Source of the DNA: Cymbomonas tetramitiformis
Lineage: Eukaryota; Chlorophyta; Pyramimonadophyceae; Pyramimonadales; Pyramimonadaceae
Assembly (NCBI GenBank): GCA_001247695.2
Contig: LGRX02012505.1
Location: forward strand, 30,769 to 94,768
DNA length: 64,000 bases
Reading direction: 5' to 3'
Shown here: one piece after another, positions 23,348 to 34,338 of the stretch
How the letters are laid out: every line of letters starts with the position of its first letter
Position numbering within the stretch: the stretch's first letter is position 1
The notes under the pieces: model-generated
What the model saw: the letters and a program-made list of their open reading frames with translations, nothing else
The model's database searches: none
What the model was told of the DNA's origin: nothing
Translations under genes and position numbers: made by a program

Positions 23348-26045
23348 CTAAGAAAAATCGAATCTAAAAATCCAGACTGCCCACGGGAGTGGGCCTGCTT
23401 CTGACCATCTTCCATTTCTAAGTTGTTGGAAACAGACCTCTCCTACTTCAGCGATTCTGAACTTTTGTTTGCACAGCTTATTGTACGTAGTCCACCAGAA
23501 CCCATCTGGAGAGAAACCATCCCACTGTGGAGCAACCACAGAGGCTGACGCTTTCTGTTCTCTAAGATACATCAGGAACGGTCCCATTAATGCAAAAGGC
23601 GGATTAGCATAACAGTTCAGTCCAGCTAGTGGATAGGCAAAGACATTGGTGCCACAAGCTTCTTTCTCTGGCAGCCTTGAGCAAAATCGCATTTTGGGAC
23701 ATCCCCGAACATTAGCCGTTGTTGCGAAGCAGTCGATGTTGTGCCGTCCAAACATCATGTTCAACAGAGGAGAGAACCGTGGCATTAATGAATAATGAGA
23801 CTCTTCATCCGGGACAACAATAGTTCCATCATGTCCCCTTGAAAAGGAAACCACCTTCAGCTCCAAGTTGTTATCCGCGACAAATCTATAGAGCTTTTCT
23901 GCCAAGTCCTTGCATGCTTTCGCGCCCAGGTTAGACGAGAGGATTCTCGATGAATCCCAGATATTTTTATCCAAGATTATGTCCCAGCGTTGCGGGACCC
24001 GTTCTACTGGGATTTTGAACAAGGCTTCAGAAATCAAAATTGACTGATCCACCGACGAGCAGGTTCTCAAATCTCGATAACACGAAATTTCATCTTGGAA
24101 TTCCCCTGCTCTGATTGATGCCGTGACTTTTGTACCATCGACGTTTGTATCCACGAGTATCGAGCAGTGGGCCTGCTTCCTAAATGCGGACACCTTAATC
24201 AGCGACGGCTGGAAGAGTTGACCCAAGTAGAGTTTGAAATGCCTCATCTGCTTACTGTTCAGGAAAAAACTTTTTCTGCAGAATTCGTGCCTCTTTGCCA
24301 GGAAGGCATACAGCTTCCTGCATGCAATAAGGATGCCCGGGGCTGCGATTGACATTGAAACCAACTTTCCTGCCACTCTTTCCAGGTCCCTGGCCGAAAT
24401 ACTTGACGAAGCTCGCAGGTCCGTTGCCAGGCTCAAGAACTTATCCCATTTTTTCTGCGGGATGAAGAATTCCTGCTTCGCAAGGTCAATACCAATGCCT
24501 AGCCAGGTGATGGTCAAGGACGGAATGAACTCCGTCTTCTCCAGATGAATAAAATATCCTGCCGCCGTCATGCATGACGAGACAACGAACACCGAGATTT
24601 TGGCTCTTTCATGTTTCGTAAGAGTTGAAGCTCCCACTGGGGCCGGCCCCCCGGCATTATCATCAATGTAGTATAAATATGGTATCCCCAGCCGCCGGAT
24701 GAATCCCGCGAATTCTCCCGCGAAGGCGCTATAAATGACCGGCGCTAGCTTCCATCCAAAATTGAGAACTGTATAGACGTAATAAACGCCATCCCACAGG
24801 AAACCCATGTACTGTTGCGACTCCTCTGTAAGCATCACATGGAAGAATCCGTTCGCTTGGTCCATAATAAATGCCGGATCCCCCACCTCTAGGATTTGTG
24901 GAAGCATTGTCACCGACTCGTAGGTAAACGGAATATCCTTACACCAAAGGTTAAGGAATCTTGCATCGTTGATCTTTCTTGGTTTGGCTGGCTCCACTCC
25001 TACCGGCATAACAAGATGCGGGGGAGAGCATTCCCCTTCTTTGCCCCAGACTCTTATCGCTCCCCACCTGAGCTCGTCCTGTATCTTCCCAGAGATCCAG
25101 GGGATCAAATGATCTGGGATCGCATGATTCTTGAACTGCATCCTCGGGGGTGTTCTTGAGTCGAAACGAGCCCCTTCGTAAGTGCCTGAAAAGTGTTGGA
25201 AGAAATCCAAGATGGAGACTCCATTCTTTGCCCATTCTTTGACCAGCAATCCCATCTCTGATGATGTTACCACCGTGTCCCAGAACTGGGTACACTCATG
25301 GATAGTTCCCACCCGGAACTCCCCCGGATCCCTAGCTGGTGCGGAAAGGGGGTCCGGGACCAAATTACCACTGAGGGCATCAATTACTGAAGGGGCCAAG
25401 GTGTCCCGCCCTTGGGCTTCACATGGCCCTAAGGACTGTTGCCTGTCCATCACTTCCCGGGCACTGTCGAATCCTTTTACTGCCATGGTAATAAATGCAA
25501 GCGGGTCTCTCACACTTGTCGTAGCCGGCATGCCAGAATCCAGTGCGAAGTTGGCCAGGCTGTCAGCCAGTTTATTGTGGTCCCGTGCCACATGCTTGAA
25601 ATTGAAAACACAATCCGGGCGCAAGGCCATGTGAGCTTTCCCAACGATAAGTAGTCTCTCCAAGTCTTTTGCGATAACGTTACGGGAGCCCGAGAATGCT
25701 GACACCACCAGCTCCGAGTCCCCAACAATTGTTGCTGTGGTCAAGTTCCATTCTATTGCTCTTTGGATTGCAATCACGGCCCCCACGAATTCTGCATAAT
25801 TATTCGTCTTGGATCCAAGGCGCCCGTAGTCCCGGGTCCACTGTTGACCTTGTTCTGAGCAGAGTGCCACCCCGAACGAGGCTTGCCTCAAATCCGGCGA
25901 TGCGTTAAAGCGGCATGCACCATCGAAGAAAAGCAATCCCTTCCGTGGGGCTGAGTTTGGCTCGTGTCCCTGTTCGAGACAACAACCACACCAGAGCACT
26001 CTTCCTTTCAGGAGAAATGCTCCTCGAAAATCGCACCCCGGTCTC
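23348..26045 (-). CDS. RNase H - reverse transcriptase - RNase H-like polyprotein of the YR retrotransposon
   Basis: About 885-900 codons, open from a TAG near 26045; the first listed codon (25999) is GTG, so initiation is unclear. Residues about 25-160 form a complete RNase H of the plant/archaeal-like type: FFDGACR (D), NNYAEFVGA (E), VGDSELVV (D) and HVARDHNKLADSLAN (D). The RT follows at about 290-520, with KPRKINDARFLN, MDQANGFFHV and the YIDD catalytic motif near residue 445. A second, weaker RNase H-like region follows (SILVDTNVDG, ISEALFKI, ILDKNIWDS). The C-terminal domain typical of DIRS-order elements has NIDCFATTANVRGCP, FAYPLAGLNCYANPPF and VVAPQWDGF. The protein makes cDNA and degrades the RNA template. 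Confidence 0.88.
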
Positions 26046-26269
26046 TACCGGGCCCCAATCTTGTGGAAAGGGATGGACGATTTTCGAGCCTGGCCACTTC
26101 CGGTGTGCTACTCGTGTAGAGTAACCCACCCGTTGTGGTCAGTACTCTAACCGTCCAGCATCCCCATGTTAAAGGGAGGCTTCTATGACGGACGGGACCA
26201 GGTGGTCCGTGCAGGCAAGGTAATTGGCATTAATTGCCTGTATCCGCGAAGCACTCCAACTTGAGATAT

Positions 26270-26670
26270 GCATCCCAAAGTCCGAAACCCAGTGTTCCGA
26301 AGCTGATCCCGAAATCTAACGTAGAGCAAAAAAAGCAAATCCAATTATCGAAATCCAGGATCCCGAAGGCTGAAATCTGAAAATTTAACGTAGAGCAAAA
26401 TCAGCGAAATCGAAATTTCGAAAATCTAACGTAGAGCAAAAAAACAAATCCAAAATTCGAAAATCCAGCATCCCGAAGACTGAAACTGAAAATCTAACGT
26501 AGAGCAAAATCAGCCAAATCGAAATTTCGAAATCTAACGTAGAGCAAAAATACCAAATCCAAAATTCGAAAAATCCAGCATCCCGAATTTGAAATCTGAA
26601 AATCTAACGTAGAGCAAAATCAGCCAAATCGACATTTCGAAAATCTAACGTAGAGCAAATTCACAAAAAT
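26270..26670. repeat. Tandem repeat of about 120-125 bp inside the YR retrotransposon
   Basis: Roughly three copies carry AAAATCTAACGTAGAGCAAA twice per unit, alternating with AAATCGAAATTTCGAAA and CAAATCCAAAATTCG, CCAGCATCCCGAA. The array lies between the Gag and polymerase ORFs. The TCGAAATTTCGA core is palindromic. Confidence 0.85.
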
Positions 26671-26844
26671 GCAAAATTAACTTATCAAGCAAATCCATAT
26701 CACATACAACAATGCATTTCAATTTGGTATTTAAACCTGGAATCTGATGTTACAAGGTAAGACAGGCATCCTGGCCCGCTCCCAAATATTGATACACTAT
26801 ATACATATTATACAGACCAGCATTCTGGCAACTTTTGACGATTT

Positions 26845-27561
26845 CTAAACAGGCTCCCTCTGAGGAGGTGGTGGCAACTGAGGCAACTGGTTTTGGTTAT
26901 TCCTATTGTCATTCTTATTTCGTTTGTCCACCCAAGTCACATTGATGGATCCATCCTTGTTCAACGCATAAGGGGACTTGCAGTCCCGCAGCATATGTGA
27001 CCCCTGGCATTTTGGACATTTGGCATTACCATCTGCAGGGGCTCCCGGTTTTGCAGTAACATGCTTAGTGGCTCCTGATAACGAGGCCTTCTTGGATTGG
27101 GTTTTAATGAACATCTGCAATTCTGACTCGTGCGCATCATCCTTCTCACACTCTGGAACTGTAGCCCTTATTTGTTGATGTGCAAACAGGGCAATGTGAT
27201 TGTCCGGCAAGGACGCATCCCTAGTACCTCCTGCCAACTCCCTCTCGATGAGAGTGGCAAGGGAATACAAGGACTGAGGAGTCTCCGGCTCCCTCGAACT
27301 AGCTCCCGGCAAACCAAAAGCAGCTGCCACCTTTCGCATCAGCTTCGGTATCTCCGGCACCGATTTCCCCGGGGTCAGGCACCAGTCCAACAGCTCGCTT
27401 CTCAATCGGTGTGCTTTCAACCAGTTGGAGACCCCCTTGGTCTCCTCTTGCATGGATCTTTGGAGCACCGAGTCCACGTACGCCTGAATGTCGAATCCCG
27501 GCGTCATCGATGATGCCAATCCCAAAGGAGCCTGCTCCCTCATGCCACCATCCATCTTCAT
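26845..27561 (-). CDS. Gag-like protein with one CCHC zinc knuckle (YR retrotransposon)
   Basis: 238 codons from a true ATG (MKMDGGMREQ). The N-terminal two thirds is helical with no clear domain (VSNWLKAHRLRSELLDWCLTP). A single knuckle CPKCQGSHMLRDC (C-x2-C-x3-H-x4-C) sits near residue 185. It is followed by an NNQNQLPQLPPPP tail. Its place before the polymerase ORF and the knuckle support a nucleocapsid role in packaging element RNA. Confidence 0.75.
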   Translation of the reverse strand: MKMDGGMREQAPLGLASSMTPGFDIQAYVDSVLQRSMQEETKGVSNWLKAHRLRSELLDWCLTPGKSVPEIPKLMRKVAAAFGLPGASSREPETPQSLYSLATLIERELAGGTRDASLPDNHIALFAHQQIRATVPECEKDDAHESELQMFIKTQSKKASLSGATKHVTAKPGAPADGNAKCPKCQGSHMLRDCKSPYALNKDGSINVTWVDKRNKNDNRNNQNQLPQLPPPPQREPV

Positions 27562-28169
27562 TTACTTGAGGTTGAGGAAACACTCACATATCGTCCTTTG
27601 CCTCGATACAAACATGCATAATAATGTGTTACAACAGTAACATCTTCTCGCCCCCACTCTGACAATGCACGTAATGCAATAATCATAAGGGGTCATAATC
27701 TGAGGCAATCACATCACCCTCCCTAATCATTAATTCCAGCATCAGCTTGTCACGAGCATGCAATTTTCTCATCGATCGGATCAAAGAAATTTTCATACCT
27801 ATCCTCACATCGAACAAAGCAATCATAGTCATCATAAATGCAGTACTTATTGTCCAACATTACAGGAACTATTTCGTCATAATTAGAGCAACTTCATCAT
27901 CATGATAACAGCAATAATTTCAATCCTATTTTCAGCAATCCTCACAGCAATTCAAGTTGTAATATAACAAATTCATATTTTCAATATAAACAAATTCATA
28001 TTTTCAAATAGCATTCATCTCAATTGCAGCAATTATTTATCATCATAATAACAGCAAACAATTTCGATCCTAATCACAACAATTAATGCCAAATTTTTGA
28101 AACAATGCAACAATCAGGAAATTACAACTCTCATGCAAGACTGCCCTCAGAAAAATAATACAACTATAT

Positions 28170-28562
28170 CTACCACAGATATGTGAATCTGTCCTCCCCA
28201 TATGGGAGTTCATCCACAATCAGCACAGATCTACACAATGGACATCTGACTACTTTTCTATAGGTCATGGTGAAAACAGCATGTATTGCTGCTGGCTGGA
28301 CCAAGCTGGTCAAATGGTACATTTCATTCAGGCCATCGAAACAGGCTACATGATAGTGGTGATTGCATGCAGTTGACACACACGGCATCTCTCCTAGCAG
28401 GCTGGCTAGGCAAATGGCACAATCATCTCCCACCGTTGGGGCAGTCAGAGTTCTTGTGAGCACCACTTCATCATCAGCCTCCCGAGCCTGCAATATCAAC
28501 CAATTTTTGTCAAGAAGGCCCATAACCAGGAGCTTACATCCGACCAGATATTTTGGAACCAA
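28170..28562 (-). CDS. RING-finger protein encoded within the YR retrotransposon
   Basis: About 130 codons; the listed first codon is TTG and the true start is unknown. A RING-H2-type arrangement is visible: DDCAICLASL (C-x2-C), STACNHHYHVACFDGL (C-x-H-x2/3-H-x2-C) and VRCPLCRSVL (C-x2-C). The gap between the third and fourth pairs is long (about 40 residues). RING proteins usually act as E3 ubiquitin ligases. It lies between the SAP ORF and the Gag ORF and is on the same strand. It may be a separate ORF, an exon spliced to a neighbour, or a captured host gene. Not a usual component of DIRS/Ngaro elements. Confidence 0.6.
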   Translation of the reverse strand: MVPKYLVGCKLLVMGLLDKNWLILQAREADDEVVLTRTLTAPTVGDDCAICLASLLGEMPCVSTACNHHYHVACFDGLNEMYHLTSLVQPAAIHAVFTMTYRKVVRCPLCRSVLIVDELPYGEDRFTYLW

Positions 28563-28745
28563 TTGTCCACATAAACAACCCCCACGGGGTACAATGTCCC
28601 TCCAAGAGGAGACACCTCACAGATTGAGGATTTCAAACAACAAAAAACCCCCACGGGGTACATACTCTTCCAAGAAGAGCCTCACTCAGTGTGAGGATAA
28701 CCAAGTTCTTGTTGTCCCCACGGGACACAAGCAGCATTTTAAATT
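28560..28745. repeat. Short degenerate direct repeats upstream of the RING ORF
   Basis: CCCCCACGGGGTACA occurs twice (near 28577 and 28648) and CCCCACGGGACAC once (near 28717). Each is followed by CTCCAAGAGGAG or CTTCCAAGAAGAG and a CCTCAC element. CCCCACGGGG is itself palindromic. Confidence 0.6.
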
Positions 28746-29047
28746 CAAACTTTTTAAAGCAAGTCAAAACTTTTTAAATTGGCAGGCTACAAACAGCAGC
28801 ATAAAAGTTTACAAGAACCAAATTTCACCACCTAGGAAGCGCCCACAAGCCCAGGCACTGCGCTCCTAGATTACTGCAAGGGCCCTAACTAATTACTCTT
28901 TGTGACACGAGGACGGGGACCGGACTATTCTAAAAGAGGGGAAGAATTCCTAACTAGTGAAACGGGTTGAACAGGCTGATTAAGTTTGTATCCAACTACA
29001 GGGAAGGAGAAGGCCCTAGCAAATTAAACCGAAACGAATTCAAATTT

Positions 29048-30103
29048 CTAAAGGAAAAGGAGAGGGCAAGCAGGAGCGCTCGGGCTAGCTACCTGGGCTG
29101 GTTGCAGAGGTTCTTGTGCTTGGCTTGCGGGGGGGTCGAGGCCAGAGAAAAGACCTTGCTCCGCATTCGGGTCCGTGTGCGGGCCGAACCCCGGCGGGTA
29201 CGTCGGGTTCTGCGCGGCTCCCGGCCGGACGTACAACGGGGACGGGGGCCGTCGGGGGCCCGTGCCCTCGGTGACCGGGACAACTGGAGGCGTTTGGTGT
29301 CCCGATTCCCGGGACACCAAGTCAGTCGGGACGTCCCCCATTGGCGGGGGGACCGGCCCCCCCGCGTTCAGATCAGTACGCGGGGTCAAAGTCACAGGTG
29401 TAGCCATATCCCCCGTCGGGGGCGTACGTGACCTCTCCAGCACCTCGCGGAAGCTCTCCAAATTCCGAACCATAGTTGCTCTGGACTGGTTGTTCGACAC
29501 CTCCAGACCAGGGACCTTGGCACAGATCTTCCGAAGGTGCTCGGTCTTAAAGATTGAGGGGTTCAGAAGTAATTCCTTGCTAGGCAGCACGAAGAAGTTA
29601 AGTCCAGTAAAGGCGTTCACCGTCAGGTCGGGAATAGTCAGCCTTTCCTCCGTCGCGTGGTGGACTTCATCGCGGGACGCCTGCGGACGGAGAGGGAGGC
29701 TGGCCCCCCCCGCAACATCCTCCGCCAAGGACGTTCTCTGCAGCACATTTCTTGCCGGAGGAGGAGAGTCAGCGCGTCCAGGGGCAGCTTGGTCGCCAAA
29801 CGACAATTCCTGCAACAAGGACGGTCCGGACGGCGACTCCGGCGTTTCAACATTCTCTCGGGACCACCTTTCCCCCGCGTCGACCACCTCGTCACCGTCT
29901 TCAGATTCATTAAGACCCAACGAGCGAAAGATTGCGGGCTCCTCCCGCGGAGGGGAGACCCGCAGAGCCGCGGTCGCTGCATTAAACGCGGACGACATAA
30001 CGTTGGGCACGGAATTCTCATCAAGCAGACGGGGCCGTGCGCTGCGGGAGGCGCGGGTCGCCCTCCGCAAATCAGAACTAGTAGCGATTGCTGCGGAAAC
30101 CAT
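29048..30103 (-). CDS. SAP-domain protein, first ORF of the YR retrotransposon
   Basis: 352 codons from an ATG at 30103 (MVSAAIATSSDLRR), starting nine bases downstream of repeat A1. Most of the chain is low complexity and rich in Ser, Pro and Arg. A SAP-like helix-turn-helix lies at about residues 205-250: SIFKTEHLRKICAKVPGLEV, then NNQSRATMVRNLESFREVLE. SAP motifs bind AT-rich DNA or nuclear matrix. By position it is the Gag-equivalent or an accessory protein of the element. The acidic stretch LNESEDGDEVVD lies near residue 70. I cannot tell whether it is spliced to the downstream ORFs. Confidence 0.65.
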   Translation of the reverse strand: MVSAAIATSSDLRRATRASRSARPRLLDENSVPNVMSSAFNAATAALRVSPPREEPAIFRSLGLNESEDGDEVVDAGERWSRENVETPESPSGPSLLQELSFGDQAAPGRADSPPPARNVLQRTSLAEDVAGGASLPLRPQASRDEVHHATEERLTIPDLTVNAFTGLNFFVLPSKELLLNPSIFKTEHLRKICAKVPGLEVSNNQSRATMVRNLESFREVLERSRTPPTGDMATPVTLTPRTDLNAGGPVPPPMGDVPTDLVSRESGHQTPPVVPVTEGTGPRRPPSPLYVRPGAAQNPTYPPGFGPHTDPNAEQGLFSGLDPPASQAQEPLQPAQVASPSAPACPLLFL

Positions 30104-30111
30104 GATTGTAA

Positions 30112-30356
30112 GAAGAAAACTTGCGTTAGGAAACGGAGAAGAAAGACGCAGCAATCGTCAGCAGGTAGGAAAAGTGAAGTATTTTCACCAATTTCCGACT
30201 TAAGAGCGACACTCTGCGACACTTGGACTACGAAGCTGGAGGTGAACCGCCACTTCGCGATTCTTCATTTCCGCGATCCGAGGAGTGAGATCGGACGATC
30301 CGTCTCCTGAATGACGGTCATCACTGATGACGGAAGGAAAGTCGGCGATCAACAGT
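30112..30356 (-). repeat. Terminal repeat A1 of the YR retrotransposon (5' end)
   Basis: Nearly identical to A2 at 21582-21826 in the same orientation. It should hold the promoter and 5' leader, since the first ORF begins nine bases after it. To the right is a CGCAGTCGCAGT repeat. Confidence 0.88.
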
Positions 30357-31287
30357 CGCAGTCGCAGTCGTGTCGCAGTCGAGTGGTGAGTCACAGATAC
30401 AAGAATGACTTCAAAATTTGCTCTGGTCGGTCTTAAGATCTCCACTACAGTATCTAATCACTCACTTCTAAGAAAACCCGACGTAAGAAAGCAGCCAGCG
30501 TTTGGGGGTACCCAACTCGATGAGTACGCGGGTGGTGGCTTTTTCGGCTAAGAAAATTCCCGAAATAAGCAACCTTTGTGCTGGCGCCGCAGGCGATGAC
30601 ATGTACAGTCGGTATGTCTGTCATCCACCTAAGGTGAGTGACATCTATCTGTCATCGAGAGGCCAAGTATATGGCATCGAGATGGCGAAGCAAGATAAGT
30701 CTTTAAGAACGATCATGGAGGATTCATGGGAACACTGACTTTCACCCCCCATAAGGGGGGAGGTCTGTGGTGCCCTGTGTCACCCCTCGCCTGCTCGGAT
30801 GTCACTTGCAGTGCCTGCCCGTTGCTCCGCTCGTGTGTCACCGTCTGTCCGACAGCTTAAACCCGAGTATCTTACAGTTTAATCTGACTTTAGACAACCG
30901 AGAACCCTACCTCACTGTGCCTCTGACATCCTTCTGGCAGTAAATATATTGCCATATATCTACTTTCTTATAAAGGATACAATCGCGCCGCGTAGCGGTA
31001 GCGTTAGCACCTGAAGTGGACGCGTAAAGCAAGACGGAAAAAAAAACATGTAAATAATATGTGTATAACGTGTATATAGATTCTGAGTCAAAAGTTCTTT
31101 GTGTTTTCACTCCTCCTAGATTTCGAAAAAGTGCATTTGACCTCAATTTTGTACCATAAAAACCATTAAATCTAATGCACAACCTGCACTTGCATGTTCT
31201 TGACTGTTAAAATGCGGCTTTTTAATCCTATCATGAGGTAAATAAGGCAATATCATTTTCACATGAGAATATCATTTTCATCGAATA
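30357..31287. other. Region left of the copia element, with LTR-like blocks
   Basis: 30598-30720 is related to an internal block of the chromovirus LTR (GACATGTACAGTC, CTGTCATCGAGAGGCCA, TCGAGATGG, AAGCAAGAT). 30740-30870 resembles the LTR of the gag-only element at 51.6/58.1 kb (CCCCCCATAAGGGGGG, TGTGTCACCCCTCG, TGTCACCGTC). This is probably the remains of the copia 5' LTR. The rest (30900-31287) is AT-rich with no gene. Confidence 0.45.
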
Positions 31288-31659
31288 GTGTGTTCAGTGC
31301 AGGCCTGTGCCGTCACACCGGATTTCCACTTCCCTCCTATCCCTGAATCTCAGGAGGACACCTCGGAGACCACTACTAAGTGGAAGCAGTTCATGGCAGA
31401 CACCTCGATCCGCACTGACACACCTCGGCCACGGCCAAACAGCTCACACCCCCCAGAGCACTCTCAGTGGGATTTCTCAGTTATGCCATCTCCCTCCTTC
31501 CAGCAGCTTAATCAGTTCCTGGAGAACTACAGCCTAACACACTCCTCATATTGCACCGACGACCCTGATGATGATTGGGCCCAGTTTGAGGTCTTTGATG
31601 ACCACCATTTGGGCCCCACAGATCAGCATTGAGGTCTACGACCCTGCGGTTGCAGCGCC

Positions 31660-31917
31660 GTGGGGAGAGACCTCAACTGCACCGACGGTGCCCCGCACTG
31701 TCACCACGGCACACCGGTGTTCCTCCCTCTGCTTGGGAAAGGCCGCCGTGCCTCCAACACGCACGGACACCTCCTTGTAGATTCAGGAGCCTCACATCTC
31801 CTCCTGAATAACAGGGAGCTCTTCACTGAGTTGTCCCCGTGCGCCGTGCACCTCCAGCATGACCACAGCCTCGGATCAGCATTACAGGCCTCACAGTGTC
31901 GGCACAGCCTCCATTGA
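31660..31917 (+). pseudogene. Copia protease segment
   Basis: The aspartic protease motif VDSGASHLLL (near 31780) is intact. The frame runs out 35 codons later. The rest of pol continues in another frame, showing an indel near 31880-31900. Copia proteases usually lie in the same polyprotein as integrase, so the shift is a lesion. Confidence 0.8.
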
Positions 31918-34338
31918 TTTCCAGTACACCGACGGCACTTGGATCATACTCCCATTTCTCCAAGCCTTCTATGATCCAAATGCCCCAAACCTCCTCTCAG
32001 TCCGCCAGATGCTCAGACACGGGGCCCGCTCCCCTGACTTCATCGACCTCACATGGCACCACGGTGCTTCTCTCTTTGACCTCTATGACACTGGCAGAGA
32101 CTATGTTGTACACCCCAGCAGCTGGCGAGCCACCCCATCTGCCCACTCCATAGCACAGAGGAGACCCCTCCTGCAGCCTGCCCCTTCAGAGCTTGCAGAG
32201 AAGGGCACAGTCGACTGGATGGTTGCTAGGTCCGCCTATAGACAGTTTGCTCAGCACAGTCCATACGGCTATTGTGACACAGACCTCTACACAGACGGCA
32301 TCCCCTACCCACGGGGTAACACACAGTGCCAGCATTACTACTCCCTCGAGGACCCTGCTGAGGACCATGTCTGGTGCGGGCGCTCTTTCTGGGCCAACCC
32401 GCCCTTCATCAACTCCATCATCCAAAGGATGTTGATGAAGATGCTAGAGGACTTCTGGTTAGACCCTAATAACACCTCATACACGGTGTGTCTCCGGAAG
32501 TCACCATCTGCAGCCTGGTGGCCACTCACCTATCACTTTCAGGAGATAGCCACCATCCCAACAGGCACACCCGGCTTCTTCTCCCGCCCTCGCGCTGGTA
32601 CCTACTCCCCCCAGGACCTCACAGATGCAGGAGAGGAGGGCGGTGCTGACCGTGTCTTCATCCAGGGGGCTCCGTTCGACACCATCATCCTTTTCAAGGA
32701 TGCCACCACAGTCCCCAGGATTGACCCTCATCAGTACCTCCATGCCTGTCTGGGCCACTACTCACACCAGTACATTGCTCACCTCTTCTCACAGGGGCTT
32801 CGGTTTGCAGTACCCAGACGACATCTCTCCATGAAGACACTCAGGACTATCCTGTCAGGCTGCGGGTGTGCTCATGTCGGTCATTGCAACACCTGGAATG
32901 CCAAACGCCCAGGACCCTTTAATGTATTTGACGGAGTCAACCGCAGACCACCTCCGGCTTTGCCAGCCAACCACCGGCCTGTCAAATGGGAACAGTCCAA
33001 GCCATTCCAGCACATATTTGCTGACATTTGGGGCCCATGCAAACCCCCTGGCTACGACGAGTCAGTCTTCATCAGTGCCTTTAAGTGCCCCGTCACTAAA
33101 AAGGCCTTCGGATTTGCCTCGCCTTCTAAGGGAGGCCAACACTTCCACCTCCAGTCTGTCCTTGATGACATTCAGTCCCACGGCTTCACACCAGAGACCA
33201 TCACTTTCCACACAGACTGTGCCACAGAGTACGCATCGGAGGAGATGAAGACACTGCTCCGACAGTACCGCATGCGTCACGAGACCGGTCCGCCATACAT
33301 GCACGAGGTCCAGGCTCAGATTGAGGTGCTCTGGAGAGACATGCAGAAGATCATGAACAGCACCATGCGCACATATGATGCCCCGCTGTACACATGGCCT
33401 CTTGCTGCACTCCATGCCATTAACACAGTTTACACAGTGCCTAACAAGCACATTGGAATGGACACACCTCATCTCAGATACATCGGCCGTCACTTCGACT
33501 ACACCGAGCTCCGGCCCTTCTGGTCTGAGTGCAATGTCTGGCAGGACCCCGCACAACGCTCTAAGGCAGGAGCTAAAGCTGACACTTCGGCTAAGCTACA
33601 GCCTAAGAGCAAGCCATACCACTATGTCGGTAATCTCACACCAGGCAACTATCTATGCCTTGACACAGTGAAAGGAAAACTCAAGGCTCTCTCTAGACCT
33701 ACGTTTGTCACTGACCCTGCTCTCATGGCTAAGACACTTGCCAACACGCACAACACTCTGGTTGATCCCGCCTCCACAGCTATCTTCACAAAGAAGTTGT
33801 ACCCCATCCGACGCCCCACAGCCCTCTCCTCCCCCGACATCCTCGAGCTTGCATGCAGCACCCACGAGTCAGAGACCTTTGCCTATGTCAAGGTCCAGTG
33901 TGCTAAACTCAGACATCCAGTCTGGGTAAAGCTCATACACTATCTCCAGCTGGCCAAGAGCCACTATGCCACTCTCATCAGCTTTCTCAAGCACAGACAC
34001 AAACATGGGGCACCTAATGTCTTTTACCCGTGTTTTGCTATGTGCTCGGCTAAGCCAGCTGACCGACAGAAGTATCACCCTGCAGTCATCGTGTCTGTAG
34101 ACCATAAGCCTCAGGTCCAGCACAGATACCAGGTGTACTTCGACTCTGCTGACTCACACTCCACCCAGTATGCAGACACCGATGCTGCCATCATCTCCCC
34201 AGACCAGAAGGCCATGCTCCTTGCCCTCAGAGACGCAGACTCAGACCCCGCAGACTTCCCGAGTGATGCCTTCATGGACGAGCCAGACCCTGCTACATGT
34301 GGCTACTGCCCCGAGCTTGGGTCCTGCCACAAGGACCC
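31859..34338 (+). pseudogene. Copia integrase and downstream region (5' part of broken pol)
   Basis: The frame is open for about 825 codons; the first ATG is internal to pol and not a true start. APNLLSVRQMLRHG marks the end of the protease region. A GAG-pre-integrase zinc segment follows (HACLGHYSH, then CGCAHVGHC). The integrase core shows D in FADIWGP, D in FHTDCATEYAS and a Q-IEVLWRDMQ segment carrying the third acidic residue. The C-terminal part (LTPGNYLCLD, VYFDSADSHS) leads to the insertion point at 34338. Confidence 0.85.

Larger units (their letters stand above)
21392..30356 (-). mobile_element. Tyrosine-recombinase retrotransposon with split direct repeats (PAT/Ngaro-type architecture)
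   Basis: Read on the minus strand, the element is A1 (30356-30112), then the ORFs, then B1 (21962-21822), A2 (21826-21582) and B2 (21532-21392). A1 and A2 are about 245 bp and nearly identical; B1 and B2 are 141 bp and nearly identical. This A1-ORFs-B1-A2-B2 plan is the hallmark of YR retrotransposons that replicate through a circle. B1 and A2 overlap in ACAGT. Joining the outer ends of A1 and B2 through ACAGT would recreate exactly the internal A2-B1 junction. Gene order is SAP ORF, RING ORF, zinc-knuckle Gag, RNase H-RT polyprotein, tyrosine recombinase. No target duplication is expected and none was seen. The close match between repeats suggests a fairly recent insertion. Confidence 0.9.
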
